A stretch of 64,000 nucleotides of DNA from Bdellovibrionales bacterium (GCA_019637855.1 JAHBUX010000006.1:124001-188000), one strand, 5' to 3'. Counted from the stretch's first letter, positions 33,910-42,273 are shown. Notes: a model not told the origin generated them from the letters alone. Translations and numbers: made by a program.

Positions 33910-34803
33910 GTGAATAGTCTGCATTTTTTCACCCGCTATGTAGCGGGAGTAACTCTTGCGTTGGCATGCACATATGCATCCGCAAGCCCCTCAGCCACAA
34001 GTCAATATCGGCCGTTGGGCGTCGGCTTCGCGGCGCCTGTGATCAATGATCCATTTAACAACTCACCCAATCCTGAGACTGGCGCTATCGTATTGGATCT
34101 TGATAGCCCCGCGACGTTCAGAGGATATGACGGTACAAGTTGGAAACCACTGGGGGCGACCACCTCCACAACGCCTACGATAACGAAGTTAACGAGCAGT
34201 GGAAGCTACACTCCGCCAGTGGGAGTGCAATGGGTGAAGCTCACCGCTATTGGCGGCGGCGGTGGTGGCGGTGGTGCGAAGGGCGCTTGGGCCGGAGGTG
34301 CCGGCGGCGGCGCTGGAGCCATGGGCGTCGTTACCTTGAGTGCTTCTGCATTCGCCGGTGGCGCGACCTACTCCGTTGGTGCAGGCGGATCTGCGGGCGC
34401 AGCGACTCCTACAAATGGTGGAACTGGTGGGACTACGACAATTACGATCAATGGCATCACCTACACAGCTCCGGGAGGCGGGCCTGGCTTTTCTAACTCC
34501 AATACAACAGGTATAAACTGGGTGGGTGGAGTTCAGGGGGCAGCGATTGCCACCAATTTTGATATCAATATGGGCGGCGCTGGAGCCTTGATGGGCTTTA
34601 GCCTGTCCTCAGGTGGTCCAAATAGCGGCTTTGGCGGAAGCACCATGTTCGGCGCCGGCGGAAGCAGCGTAGGTCCGGGCAATACGGGTAATACGGCTAC
34701 AGGCTATGGTGGTGGCGGGGCCGGCGGAGCAAGCGGCAGCGCAACAGGCTACGCCGGTGGCGCAGGCGCTCCTGGAGTGATCATTATTGAGGAGCATTAC
34801 TAA
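33910..34803 (+). CDS. Secreted glycine-rich, tail-fibre-like protein
   Basis: GTG 33910 is preferred: GGAG stands five bases upstream, and the result (MNSLHFFTRYVAGVTLALACTYASA) is a good signal peptide. The first 100 residues contain a small phage-fibre-like segment (GAIVLDLDSPATFRGYDGTSWKPLG). The remainder is a Gly-rich domain of the kind on phage tail fibres (AIGGGGGGGGAKGAW, YSVGAGGSAG, GGGPGFS, ending GAPGVIIIEEHY). In phages this bundle of polyglycine helices recognises host surfaces. A secreted chromosomal version could be a surface adhesin or fibre component. Confidence 0.82.
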   Translation: MNSLHFFTRYVAGVTLALACTYASASPSATSQYRPLGVGFAAPVINDPFNNSPNPETGAIVLDLDSPATFRGYDGTSWKPLGATTSTTPTITKLTSSGSYTPPVGVQWVKLTAIGGGGGGGGAKGAWAGGAGGGAGAMGVVTLSASAFAGGATYSVGAGGSAGAATPTNGGTGGTTTITINGITYTAPGGGPGFSNSNTTGINWVGGVQGAAIATNFDINMGGAGALMGFSLSSGGPNSGFGGSTMFGAGGSSVGPGNTGNTATGYGGGGAGGASGSATGYAGGAGAPGVIIIEEHY

Positions 34804-34834
34804 ACTAACACGCACAGGAATGTGCCACGAAAGG

Positions 34835-34864
34835 TACGTTCACTCCTTTTTAGGAGTGAACGTA
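34835..34864. terminator. Strong hairpin after the glycine-rich gene
   Basis: TACGTTCACTCCT (34835-34847), loop TTTT, AGGAGTGAACGTA (34852-34864): 13 perfect pairs. No T-run follows, so it may be a factor-assisted terminator, an mRNA 3' stabiliser or a palindromic operator. Confidence 0.65.
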
Positions 34865-35256
34865 TCCTGATACGTGATCTCATGACCAGGTCGATTCTTA
34901 GTCCAGGCCTGAGATCTTGCTGCAAATCTCGCGAACTTTGTCTGACTGAGTGTATGTGTATTCGATTCTGTCTCTTTTTTCTGAGGACACCAGATTCTCT
35001 ATCAGAGATCTTATTTACGCTGCGTGTTTTTTGATTTTGTGTTTGACGAGAAAATTGCGCTGACAGGATTGCGTTTAAAGTGTGATCGTTGCGATTTTCT
35101 CCAAGCTTCTTGCGTCACCTTCTTCACGCTTCCTATGGCCATTCTTACGCGAAGAAACCCCTGTGCAGCGCTTATCCTGTAGTGCAGTTTTAAGCTCGCA
35201 AATCGGTAAAAACACCTAAATAAAACCCGTGTTAAAAGGTTTGCGGAGGTATCTAT
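34865..35256. other. Intergenic region before the HNH gene
   Basis: Small frames on both strands lack ribosome-binding sites. Apart from GGAGG just before 35257, which belongs to the HNH gene, no element is supported. Confidence 0.55.
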
Positions 35257-36132
35257 ATGAACCAAGACGTGCGCAAGCTCAGTAACGAAATATTGATCGC
35301 GCTTTTTGATAAGCGGGTTGAGCTCGAGTCTTTGAATGAGGCCGAGATGGTCGACTTTATTCGCGAGGTTATGCACCGCCGTCTGTGGCTTGAATATGGC
35401 GCTACCAGTATGTTTGATTTTATGACCCGTGCCCACTATCACTACGCGCCATCTGTGGCACAGCGAAAAATAGATGCAGCTCGCTTGCTGCAAATGTTTC
35501 CCCAGGTGAAGGAGCTGATACTTTCTGGCGAGGTGAATCTGACTCAGCTAGGGATGTTGGCCGCGGGTTTGCGACAGAAGCCGATGCCACCAAAAATGCA
35601 GAAAGAAATTCTCGAATCTATAAGAGGACAGACCATTAAGAATACTCAGGTCATTCTCAATGAACGACTTGAAATCGAGGTGAAGACACGCCCCAAGATC
35701 CGTGTTCAACGCGATGGTTCGGTTCGAGCGGAAATAACGTTCACCAAAGAACAATGGGAAGTGATTGAAAGAGCGAAAGATATCCTATCGCACTCAGTTC
35801 CAAATGGAGAGTTAACGGAGGTCCTCAGCTATTGTGCGCGCTTTACCGTTGCGAAGAAGGACTCGTCACTTCCATCGATGGAAGTGAAACCGCGTCATTG
35901 CCAAGGTGTCAGTCGCACCGCTCGCCGCTATGTCTTTCAACGCGATAAAACCTGTTGCTATGTCCATGCAGACGGCCGGCGCTGTGATTCACGCTACCAG
36001 CTCCAGGTAGACCATATTGTTTCGCTCTGGAGGGGAGGCCGCAATGACGTGGAGAATCTCCAGCTCCTTTGTGGTCTTCATAACCGCTATAAGTATGAGC
36101 AGGAGATCGCTGAATCCGCGGCGGTATCATAA
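35257..36132 (+). CDS. HNH endonuclease, DUF222-like
   Basis: The 291-residue product begins with a helical region seen in DUF222/HNH proteins (LSNEILIALFDKRVELESLNEAEMVDFIREVMHRR). It ends in an HNH fold: RYVFQRDKTCCYV, CDSRYQLQVDHIVSLWRGGRNDVENLQLLCGLHNRYK, with DH, N and H in place and two CxxC-like Cys pairs to hold zinc. GGAGG precedes the start. Such genes are abundant in Bdellovibrio relatives and of uncertain role (restriction, mobile element or repair). Next downstream is a DNA ligase-like gene in the same direction. Confidence 0.92.
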   Translation: MNQDVRKLSNEILIALFDKRVELESLNEAEMVDFIREVMHRRLWLEYGATSMFDFMTRAHYHYAPSVAQRKIDAARLLQMFPQVKELILSGEVNLTQLGMLAAGLRQKPMPPKMQKEILESIRGQTIKNTQVILNERLEIEVKTRPKIRVQRDGSVRAEITFTKEQWEVIERAKDILSHSVPNGELTEVLSYCARFTVAKKDSSLPSMEVKPRHCQGVSRTARRYVFQRDKTCCYVHADGRRCDSRYQLQVDHIVSLWRGGRNDVENLQLLCGLHNRYKYEQEIAESAAVS

Positions 36133-36260
36133 GTCCCTGATGCCGCAGGCCCTGATACCGCGCGAGAGCGAACTCGACTAGTTTCCTCAACGAGGTCAAC
36201 ATGTCGGGGAAGCAGCGTTGCGGTGGTACCAACTGCATACTATACAGCCCGTCATAAGTT

Positions 36261-36992
36261 ATGGCGATCTGCACGCGACTAAATATTTCCGCCTATATAA
36301 TCACGATTTTCTTCTTGCTATTCGTAGCCTCCCCAGACGCCGCTCTCGCCAATGCAAAACGGACGCGTGACCCTTGTCAGGTGCTTCTTACCAACAAGGA
36401 AGCCGTTCAACTCCCGAGGATCAAACCTCTCGCTTTAAGAACCAGACAGGCCCCCTTCGATGACCCTCACTATCAATTTGAATTGAAGTATGATGGCTAC
36501 CGAGGTGTCGGCTATTTTGAACAGGACCGCTGCCGTTTTGTCTCCCGCAACGATAAAATTTTAGCGCAATTCCAACAACTATGTGAAGCCATCGCATCTG
36601 AACTCAAAGTCGAAAACGCCATCTTTGACGGGGAAATCATTGCCTACGATGCCACCGGACGTCCTATCTTTAATAACATGCGCCGGCGAAAAGGGCCTTT
36701 CCAATATGTGGCCTTCGACCTTCTTTGGCTCAATAACCAAGATTTGCGCAATCTTCCTCTAGAACAGCGCCGCCAGCTGCTTCTCGAAATTTTACCCAAA
36801 AAATCCTCGCTGATGGTGGAGTCCGTGGCCTCCATTGGCAACGGGATCAAGATGTTTCAGTACATGGTCGACTACGATTTGGAGGGGGTCGTTGCCAAAC
36901 GATTGGATGGCAAATACCTGCGCACCACGAAATGGTACAAAATTAAAAACAAGTCCTATTCGCAGGCGCTGGGACGCGGAAGGTTCTTCTGA
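36261..36992 (+). CDS. Exported minimal ATP-dependent DNA ligase core
   Basis: The 243-residue product is the nucleotidyltransferase core of an ATP-dependent ligase. Motif I is KYDGYR (adenylated K76), motif III-like FDGEII has E125, motif IV is EGVVAKR (208-214), and motif V is KWYKIKN (224-230). No OB-fold follows, since the frame ends about 13 residues after motif V. The first 30 residues (AYIITIFFLLFVASPDAALA) are a signal peptide or anchor with cleavage after ALA. Sequence style is that of LigD ligase domains, not of LigE, the known periplasmic class. It is 128 bp after the HNH gene. Activity without an OB-fold would be weak, so mere polynucleotide adenylation is also possible. Confidence 0.85.
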   Translation: MAICTRLNISAYIITIFFLLFVASPDAALANAKRTRDPCQVLLTNKEAVQLPRIKPLALRTRQAPFDDPHYQFELKYDGYRGVGYFEQDRCRFVSRNDKILAQFQQLCEAIASELKVENAIFDGEIIAYDATGRPIFNNMRRRKGPFQYVAFDLLWLNNQDLRNLPLEQRRQLLLEILPKKSSLMVESVASIGNGIKMFQYMVDYDLEGVVAKRLDGKYLRTTKWYKIKNKSYSQALGRGRFF

Positions 36993-37081
36993 AGTTACGC
37001 AATGCCGCGGGGCTCTCAGTATTCCTTCGTAGCCTCTCGTGATTTGCGTTATGGTCGCGCTTTAAGAGGAGTAAACCGAGT

Positions 37082-38176
37082 ATGACGAAAAAGCTTTCAA
37101 TCAAAAAATTGCAACCGATGTCAAAGAGCCGGTCGATTGCCACTCGAGCTTTTGCCGCGCAATCGGCGACATCGCCTTTAGCGCCCTATCAGTTTGAACG
37201 TCGCGCACCCCGCGCCGATGACGTGGTGATCGAAATCTCGCACTGCGGGATCTGCCACTCGGATATCCATACGGTTCGCAGCGAATGGGGACCGGCCACT
37301 TTCCCTTGCGTACCTGGCCACGAAATCGTCGGCAAAGTGATCGCCGTCGGCAAAAAGGTTAAACGCTTTAAGGTTGGCGATCTAGCCGGCGTGGGATGCT
37401 TCGTTGACTCTTGCGGAAAATGCGTCAGTTGCAAAAACAACGAAGAGCAATTCTGCTCCGTTCATACGGCTTTTACCTATAACGGCACCGAACTTGACGG
37501 TAAAACGCCGACGCAAGGTGGATACGCGTCTCATATCGTGGTACGCGACAAATACACTTTGAAAATCAAAAAAGGACTCCCTTTAGAGCGTGTGGCCCCG
37601 CTGTTGTGTGCAGGGATCACAACCTACTCGCCGTTGAAACGCTACAAAGTCAAAAAAGGCACCAAAGTCGGCGTTGTCGGTCTTGGTGGTTTGGGGCATA
37701 TGGCGGTGAAAATCGCAAAAGCCATGGGTGGCGAAGTCACGGTTTTCAGCACCTCACCCGGAAAAGAACAAGATGCGCGTAAGCTTGGTGCTAAGAATTT
37801 CGTGATCACCTCAGACGCCAGCAACTTTGCCCCCATGGCAGGTAAGTTGGATCTAATTATTGATACGGTTGCCGCTGATCACGATTTCACACCTTACCTA
37901 GGCACTTTGAAGATCGGCGGGACTCACGTATTGGTCGGTGCCGCGCCGGAGCCGAACAAGTTCGGCGCCATGGGTGTTATCTTTGGTCGCAAGGCGATCG
38001 CGGGCTCGCTGATCGGCGGGATCAAAGAGACTCAAGAGATGCTGGATTTCTGTGCTGCTAAAAAAGTGTTTGCGGATATCGAACTGATCGAGGCCAAGGA
38101 CATCAACGCCGCCTATGAACGTACAATCAAAGGCCAGGTGAAGTATCGCTTTGTTATCGACGCGACTACCTTTTAA
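37082..38176 (+). CDS. Zinc-dependent alcohol dehydrogenase (YahK/CAD type)
   Basis: This is a medium-chain NADP-type dehydrogenase. Catalytic zinc ligands are C in HCGICHSDIH and H in PGHEIVG. The structural zinc Cys set lies in CGKCVSCKNNEEQFC, and the Rossmann motif is VGVVGLGGLGHMAVKIAKAMG. The 364 residues include about 12 extra at the N-terminus. An internal ATG at 37118 (MSKSRSIATRAFAAQ) is where homologues usually begin, but GAGGAG favours the first ATG. It reduces aldehydes, probably broad range. A perfect terminator follows. Confidence 0.95.
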   Translation: MTKKLSIKKLQPMSKSRSIATRAFAAQSATSPLAPYQFERRAPRADDVVIEISHCGICHSDIHTVRSEWGPATFPCVPGHEIVGKVIAVGKKVKRFKVGDLAGVGCFVDSCGKCVSCKNNEEQFCSVHTAFTYNGTELDGKTPTQGGYASHIVVRDKYTLKIKKGLPLERVAPLLCAGITTYSPLKRYKVKKGTKVGVVGLGGLGHMAVKIAKAMGGEVTVFSTSPGKEQDARKLGAKNFVITSDASNFAPMAGKLDLIIDTVAADHDFTPYLGTLKIGGTHVLVGAAPEPNKFGAMGVIFGRKAIAGSLIGGIKETQEMLDFCAAKKVFADIELIEAKDINAAYERTIKGQVKYRFVIDATTF

Positions 38177-38191
38177 CCGTTCCATCACTCT

Positions 38192-38222
38192 GAAGCTGGA
38201 GACTATCTCCAGCTTCGATTTT
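38192..38222 (+). terminator. Intrinsic terminator after the alcohol dehydrogenase
   Basis: GAAGCTGGAG (38192-38201), loop ACTAT, CTCCAGCTTC (38207-38216), then GATTTTG: a perfect 10-bp stem followed by a short T-run. Confidence 0.9.
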
Positions 38223-38315
38223 GCACTGCGCCCAACTCAAAATTAGTCGCACTTGCCGAACGCGCTCCGACACACGTAAAACCTAAGCTGCAAATCCAAA
38301 TATGGGGTGGGGATC

Positions 38316-39053
38316 ATGAAACAGCTTAAGGTCGTGTTCAGTTCGCTTTTAGTCATCATCGCATCATCGGCGCTGGCAGAGATACGCGAAGCCGGCTCCA
38401 TGCAGGAAGCACTTGCGTCCGTGAGGTCCACGGACTTTGTCGTATTTGATATCGACAACACCATCTTAGCGCCGACCCAAACTATTGGCAGCGATCAATG
38501 GTTCGAATACAAGGTCGAGCAAAATCGGCACAAGGGCATGAGCGATAACGCCGCCATAGAAGCTGCGGCCGTGGATTGGGCGCGCGTTCAGCAAATCACC
38601 AACGTTGAGCTGGTCGAGTCGATCACCGCAAGTTACATCCGGAAGATGCAGATGGAGGGAGTTACAGTTATCGCCTTAACGGCGCGTTCTCCGCAGGTTC
38701 GCGCGATCACTAAAAAACAGCTCGAATCCCTCGGCGTCTACTTCACGCCAAACAATGTGCTATTTGCCCAAGGTAGGAACAAAGGGGTTGTGTTGAAAGA
38801 GTACATGGGCGTTATGAAGATGCAGCCTGGGCGAATTGTTTTTCTCGATGACAAAATTAAAAACGTTCAAAATATGGATGAGGCGTTTGTTGGAGCTAGC
38901 TTCCCCAACATCAACTATCGCTATGGTGGAGCCGATGCAAAAGTACAGGCCTTCTCGCCCGAAGTTGCCGAAATCCAGTGGAAGTACTTCACCAATCAAA
39001 ACATACTGATCAGCGACGATCAGGCGGAAGATCTTCTCGGACCTCTACTCTGA
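38316..39053 (+). CDS. Exported DUF2608 (HAD-like) protein
   Basis: The start ATG 38316 follows GGGG and gives MKQLKVVFSSLLVIIASSALA, a signal peptide. The mature protein has HAD-type motifs: VVFDIDNTIL (DxDxT-like motif I, first Asp nucleophile), ALTARSP (motif II Thr), K in NKGVVLKE and IVFLDDKIKN (motif IV DD). DUF2608 proteins are secreted HAD phosphatase-like proteins known from Legionella, Chlamydia and other predators or intracellular bacteria. Substrate unknown. It overlaps the convergent cueR gene by 9 bp. Confidence 0.88.
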   Translation: MKQLKVVFSSLLVIIASSALAEIREAGSMQEALASVRSTDFVVFDIDNTILAPTQTIGSDQWFEYKVEQNRHKGMSDNAAIEAAAVDWARVQQITNVELVESITASYIRKMQMEGVTVIALTARSPQVRAITKKQLESLGVYFTPNNVLFAQGRNKGVVLKEYMGVMKMQPGRIVFLDDKIKNVQNMDEAFVGASFPNINYRYGGADAKVQAFSPEVAEIQWKYFTNQNILISDDQAEDLLGPLL

Positions 39054-39431
39054 CAATCCGTCCAATATTGGACACTCGGGGCGACCATCGCCATGGCAGT
39101 TGCGAGCGAGTTGCTTGAGGCTCTTGGACATGGCTTCAAGCTGTGCAATCTTCTGATCCAACGCCTTGACGTGCTGAAGAGCTAAGGTTTTTACCTCGGC
39201 ACTGGCGCGCGATTTGTTGCGCCACAAGCCGACTAGTTTCTTAATTTCTTTCATTGAAAAGCCAAGGTCGCGCGCTCTCCGTACGAAACTGAGAATATGA
39301 ACATCATTTTCTGTGTAAATGCGGTAGCCCGCATCCGAGCGGCCTGCTTTCGGTACAACGCCGATCGATTCATAGTGCCTTATAAGTTTTGCGCTTACGC
39401 CAGATCTTTCCGCGGCTTGTCCAATGTTCAC
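39045..39431 (-). CDS. cueR: Copper-responsive MerR-family regulator CueR
   Basis: The 128-residue product has the MerR HTH (IGQAAERSGVSAKLIRHYESIGVV), a dimerisation coiled coil, and a C-terminal metal loop CHGDGRPEC. C112 and C120 fall at the same positions as the Cu(I) ligands of E. coli CueR. It starts with GTG and an excellent AGGAGG. It is divergent from the 39539 operon, whose promoter carries a canonical CueR operator. Copper or silver sensing is well supported. Confidence 0.94.
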   Translation of the reverse strand: MNIGQAAERSGVSAKLIRHYESIGVVPKAGRSDAGYRIYTENDVHILSFVRRARDLGFSMKEIKKLVGLWRNKSRASAEVKTLALQHVKALDQKIAQLEAMSKSLKQLARNCHGDGRPECPILDGLSE

Positions 39432-39459
39432 GTGGACCTCCTGACGAGCAATTTAAGAA

Positions 39460-39481
39460 ACATTCCCACAAAAGGGAAGGT
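39460..39481. promoter_or_regulatory. Second, weaker CueR-like dyad
   Basis: ACATTCC (39460-39466) and GGAAGGT (39475-39481) repeat the half-sites of the main operator imperfectly with 8-nt spacing. It lies between that operator and cueR, so it may serve cueR itself. Confidence 0.5.
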
Positions 39482-39486
39482 TTCGT

Positions 39487-39517
39487 TTGACCTTCCAACG
39501 ATGGGAAGGTGCAGACT
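39487..39517 (+). promoter_or_regulatory. CueR-activated promoter
   Basis: A -35 TTGACC (39487-39492) overlaps the dyad ACCTTCC-N7-GGAAGGT (39490-39510). With the 19-bp spacer typical of MerR-regulated promoters, a -10-like CAGACT lies at 39512-39517. The dyad equals the consensus CueR box of copA/cueO promoters. It faces the gene at 39539. Confidence 0.9.
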
Positions 39518-39538
39518 TGTTTTGTGAAGGAGTGAGGT

Positions 39539-39925
39539 ATGCGCGCTTTGACCTTAGGATGGATAATTTGTGGAGCTTTTCAAGCCTGGGCCCATGGTGA
39601 GGACAAGCCCGGCCCGCAGGGTGGGTTTATCTCGATGCCCGGAGCCTTTCATGTTGAACTCGTACCCGTAAGTGAACAGCAGCTAAAGGTCTATCTTCTC
39701 GACTTGCATTGGAAAAATCCGACATTGAAGGATTCTTCTATTAAATTGAGCCATGGTTCTACGAGTGCCCGCTGCACCGAGCGGAAAGATCATTTTGTTT
39801 GCGATTTCCCCATGGCGGTGAATTTAAAAGAGGCGGGGGAGCTTAAGGTCGATGCGACTCGAGAAGGGCAAAAAGGCACTACCGTGAGATACTCTTTGCC
39901 GCTAAGACTCGAAAAGCATCACTAG
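39539..39925 (+). CDS. Small periplasmic protein of the copper regulon
   Basis: The 128-residue product has a signal peptide (MRALTLGWIICGAFQAWAHG) with AAGGAG upstream. The mature domain is a small beta-sandwich-like sequence beginning with HGEDKPGPQGG and containing His/Met-rich spots (MPGAFHVEL) and two Cys (CTERKDHFVC) that could bind metal. It is first behind the CueR promoter, so it is probably a periplasmic copper-handling protein. No named family is claimed. Confidence 0.82.
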   Translation: MRALTLGWIICGAFQAWAHGEDKPGPQGGFISMPGAFHVELVPVSEQQLKVYLLDLHWKNPTLKDSSIKLSHGSTSARCTERKDHFVCDFPMAVNLKEAGELKVDATREGQKGTTVRYSLPLRLEKHH

Positions 39926-39933
39926 GAGATCTT

Positions 39934-40452
39934 GTGGAACATGTAAAAACGCAAACCGTTAACACCGGTCCTTGGACAACTTATAAGCCGTTAATTTTGG
40001 TGGCCCTGTTCATCGTTGGCGTGACCATGTTGGTCGAGTTGAATGCTGGGGATTTTACGCCCATGCGAGCCATGAACACTTTTATGGCCGGTTTTTTTAT
40101 CTTCTTCTCGTTCTTCAAATTCTTAAACTTAAATGCCTTTGCCGATGCTTTCTCGACTTATGATATTTTGGCTAAGCGTTCGCGCACCTACGCTTTGGCG
40201 TTTCCGTTTGTTGAACTGGCTTTGGGCGTAGCGTTTGCCTTAAACCTATATCCTGTGGCCGCTAACATTATCACTGTCGTGTTAATGGCGGTGGGCAGCT
40301 ATGGCGTTTGGTTGGTGCTCAAACGTAAGGGCACGATTCAATGTGCTTGCCTGGGGACCATATTCAATCTGCCTATGACTAAGATCACCTTGTTTGAGAA
40401 TGGGTTGATGATGGTTATGGCGCTCGCCTCTTTAGCTCTGCATCGATCATAA
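39934..40452 (+). CDS. MauE/DoxX-like membrane protein of the copper regulon
   Basis: The 172-residue product has four predicted membrane helices (ILVALFIVGVTMLV, TFMAGFFIFFSFFKFL, FVELALGVAFALNL, ITVVLMAVGSYGVWLVL) and a conserved cytoplasmic-side loop IQCACLGTIFNLPMTKITLFE. This layout is the MauE/methylamine-utilisation-like group often found next to copper or heavy-metal genes, where the CxC pair may carry metal or a disulfide. It starts with GTG 8 bp after the preceding gene, with AGGAG, so both form the CueR operon. Confidence 0.87.
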   Translation: MEHVKTQTVNTGPWTTYKPLILVALFIVGVTMLVELNAGDFTPMRAMNTFMAGFFIFFSFFKFLNLNAFADAFSTYDILAKRSRTYALAFPFVELALGVAFALNLYPVAANIITVVLMAVGSYGVWLVLKRKGTIQCACLGTIFNLPMTKITLFENGLMMVMALASLALHRS

Positions 40453-40503
40453 GGCACCCGTTGCGCATCGGCTACGGCACTCTCTTTGCTAAGTCTCTTT
40501 TCC

Positions 40504-41721
40504 ATGAAATCCGGAAGGAATACAGCGGGCGGCGCTTGGGCACAGTGGGGCGTTGTCTTCTCTTTTAGGGTAATTTTGACTGCTTCTCTCGCTCTGCAGA
40601 GTGCCTCAGCCTTTGGCAAAGATTCCTGTGAAATCGCGCTTTCTACGATTGGCTCGCTAAAAACGCGGTTTTCCTCCGTGGTCATTGAGCAGATCCGCAA
40701 TCACCCCGTTTATGAGTTGGGTCGCAAGTATAAGGATGGAGAAGGACTTCGTTTTACGTCCAAGTTCTTTCGTGAACCATATGAGATGCATCTGCCGAAC
40801 TTCGAGGTGGGCGAATCAATTCAAGGTGCAATGGTGCAAGAGACATTGAAAACCATCTTTCCGAAAGCTGAGTTCAGGCGGCTTACGGCGTTCGATCAGG
40901 ACCCGGGCTGGGGAAGAAGAATTAATGTCGTTATTACGGATTCGGCTGAGCACGGCGGTCTTGTAGACATACACGCTTCACCCGTTATGGAGATGGGAAT
41001 TATCAAACAGGCAAATCCAGGAGTTCCGCAGGATCGCGATTTAGCCCGAGCGCGTTTGGGTCTGACTAGCTCCGAGCGTGTGGTCACGATCTATGCTTCG
41101 CGGTGGAATTTCCCTCGTTTGCCAGCGATCATTTTGGCATTGAGGAACTCGCCTCAACCGCCAAACGTTATTTTTGTGGCCAGCGGAGGGAGCGCGACAG
41201 GCGTTGATGATGTCGTGAAGCATAGATCGTACGATATGCGTGGAGACCGCGCATACAAAAACATGCGGGCGTTCGCAATCCATACATGGCCCTACCAGAT
41301 GCATGATCTTAGTCGGATTTTGCATTTTAATAGCCTTCCACGGGACAGCGGCCTTACGTTTGTGATGAATGATATGGTGGGAGCGATGCCCTTACTGTAT
41401 GCGGCTTCAGATGCCGCTATTGTTGTTGGCCCGATCAATATCTTAGAACCGCTGTCGCAAAAGACTCCGGTAATTTATTTTGCTGACGCAAAGACGATTG
41501 GCTTTTATTCTTATTTTTCAACGATGGCCTGGGTGGCTGAAGAAACAGGCGCTGGATTTCCCGTAGAAGAGGCTGGAGAGGTTCCGTCCAGGTACAATGA
41601 GGCATTGAACGTGAATAGTAAGATACTCTCGCCCCATCTCGTCACGCTATCGTCTGGTAAGACGGTATTTCAAACCTATCTGGACCATTTGCAACGTTAC
41701 CTAGAAAATCAAGATCTCTAG
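40504..41721 (+). CDS. Exported protein resembling a GT-B glycosyltransferase domain
   Basis: ATG 40504 is chosen. The frame extends to a TTG at 40486 but neither has a Shine-Dalgarno sequence. A hydrophobic stretch VVFSFRVILTASLALQSASAF acts as signal peptide after a long polar leader. The C-terminal half (RARLGLTSSERVVTIYASRWNFP, then YAASDAAIVVGPINILEPLSQKTPVIYF) follows the second Rossmann half of KDO-transferase-like GT-B enzymes. No first-half donor motifs are clear. A signal peptide on such a fold is unusual. Family uncertain. Confidence 0.72.
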   Translation: MKSGRNTAGGAWAQWGVVFSFRVILTASLALQSASAFGKDSCEIALSTIGSLKTRFSSVVIEQIRNHPVYELGRKYKDGEGLRFTSKFFREPYEMHLPNFEVGESIQGAMVQETLKTIFPKAEFRRLTAFDQDPGWGRRINVVITDSAEHGGLVDIHASPVMEMGIIKQANPGVPQDRDLARARLGLTSSERVVTIYASRWNFPRLPAIILALRNSPQPPNVIFVASGGSATGVDDVVKHRSYDMRGDRAYKNMRAFAIHTWPYQMHDLSRILHFNSLPRDSGLTFVMNDMVGAMPLLYAASDAAIVVGPINILEPLSQKTPVIYFADAKTIGFYSYFSTMAWVAEETGAGFPVEEAGEVPSRYNEALNVNSKILSPHLVTLSSGKTVFQTYLDHLQRYLENQDL

Positions 41722-41730
41722 GAGAGAACT

Positions 41731-42273
41731 ATTAAAACCGTCCAAGATGTTCTGCACTTCTGGTTTCAAGAGCTCGACACAAAAATGCATTTCGCTAAAA
41801 GTACGGAATTGGATGAAAATATCCGCGATCGATTTTCGTCTACGTACTTAGCGGCATTGAATGGAGAAACTGCGGCGTGGCGGAGTTCGCCGGAAGGACG
41901 CCTGGCTGAGATCATTGTTTTAGACCAATTCTCACGCAATATGTTTCGCGACACTCCAAAAGCCTTTGCCAGTGACGCTTTATCTTTGCGTTTGGCGCGC
42001 GAAGCCGTGACGGCCGGTGATGATAAAAAGCTGCCTGTGGCGAAGCGGGCGTTCATATACATGCCCTATATGCATAGTGAAGACCTTGAGGCTCATCGCG
42101 AGGCCGTGACGCTGTTTTCTGAGCCGGGCCTTGAGTTCAATTTGAAGTTTGAGCTTATGCATAAAGCGATCATTGATCGTTTTGGCAGGTATCCGCATCG
42201 CAATCAGATTTTAGGGAGGGTTTCGACCGCTGCTGAAGTGGAGTTTTTGAAAGAAAAGGGCTCGTCGTTTTAG
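41731..42273 (+). CDS. DUF924 family protein with apparent ATT start
   Basis: The family pattern is clear: VLHFWFQEL at the N-terminus, FSRNMFRDTPKAFASDALSLRLARE (DQFxRNxxR motif), and FIYMPYMHSEDLEAHREAV. In the only open frame (after TAG 41719-41721, the stop of the upstream gene) no ATG, GTG or TTG occurs before ATG 41785, which would remove the conserved FWF segment. GGAG (41721-41724) stands six bases before ATT 41731, giving MKTVQDVLHFWFQELD. DUF924 proteins are small helical, TPR-like proteins of unknown function. The 3' end overlaps the convergent gene by 4 bp. Confidence 0.88.
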   Translation: MKTVQDVLHFWFQELDTKMHFAKSTELDENIRDRFSSTYLAALNGETAAWRSSPEGRLAEIIVLDQFSRNMFRDTPKAFASDALSLRLAREAVTAGDDKKLPVAKRAFIYMPYMHSEDLEAHREAVTLFSEPGLEFNLKFELMHKAIIDRFGRYPHRNQILGRVSTAAEVEFLKEKGSSF

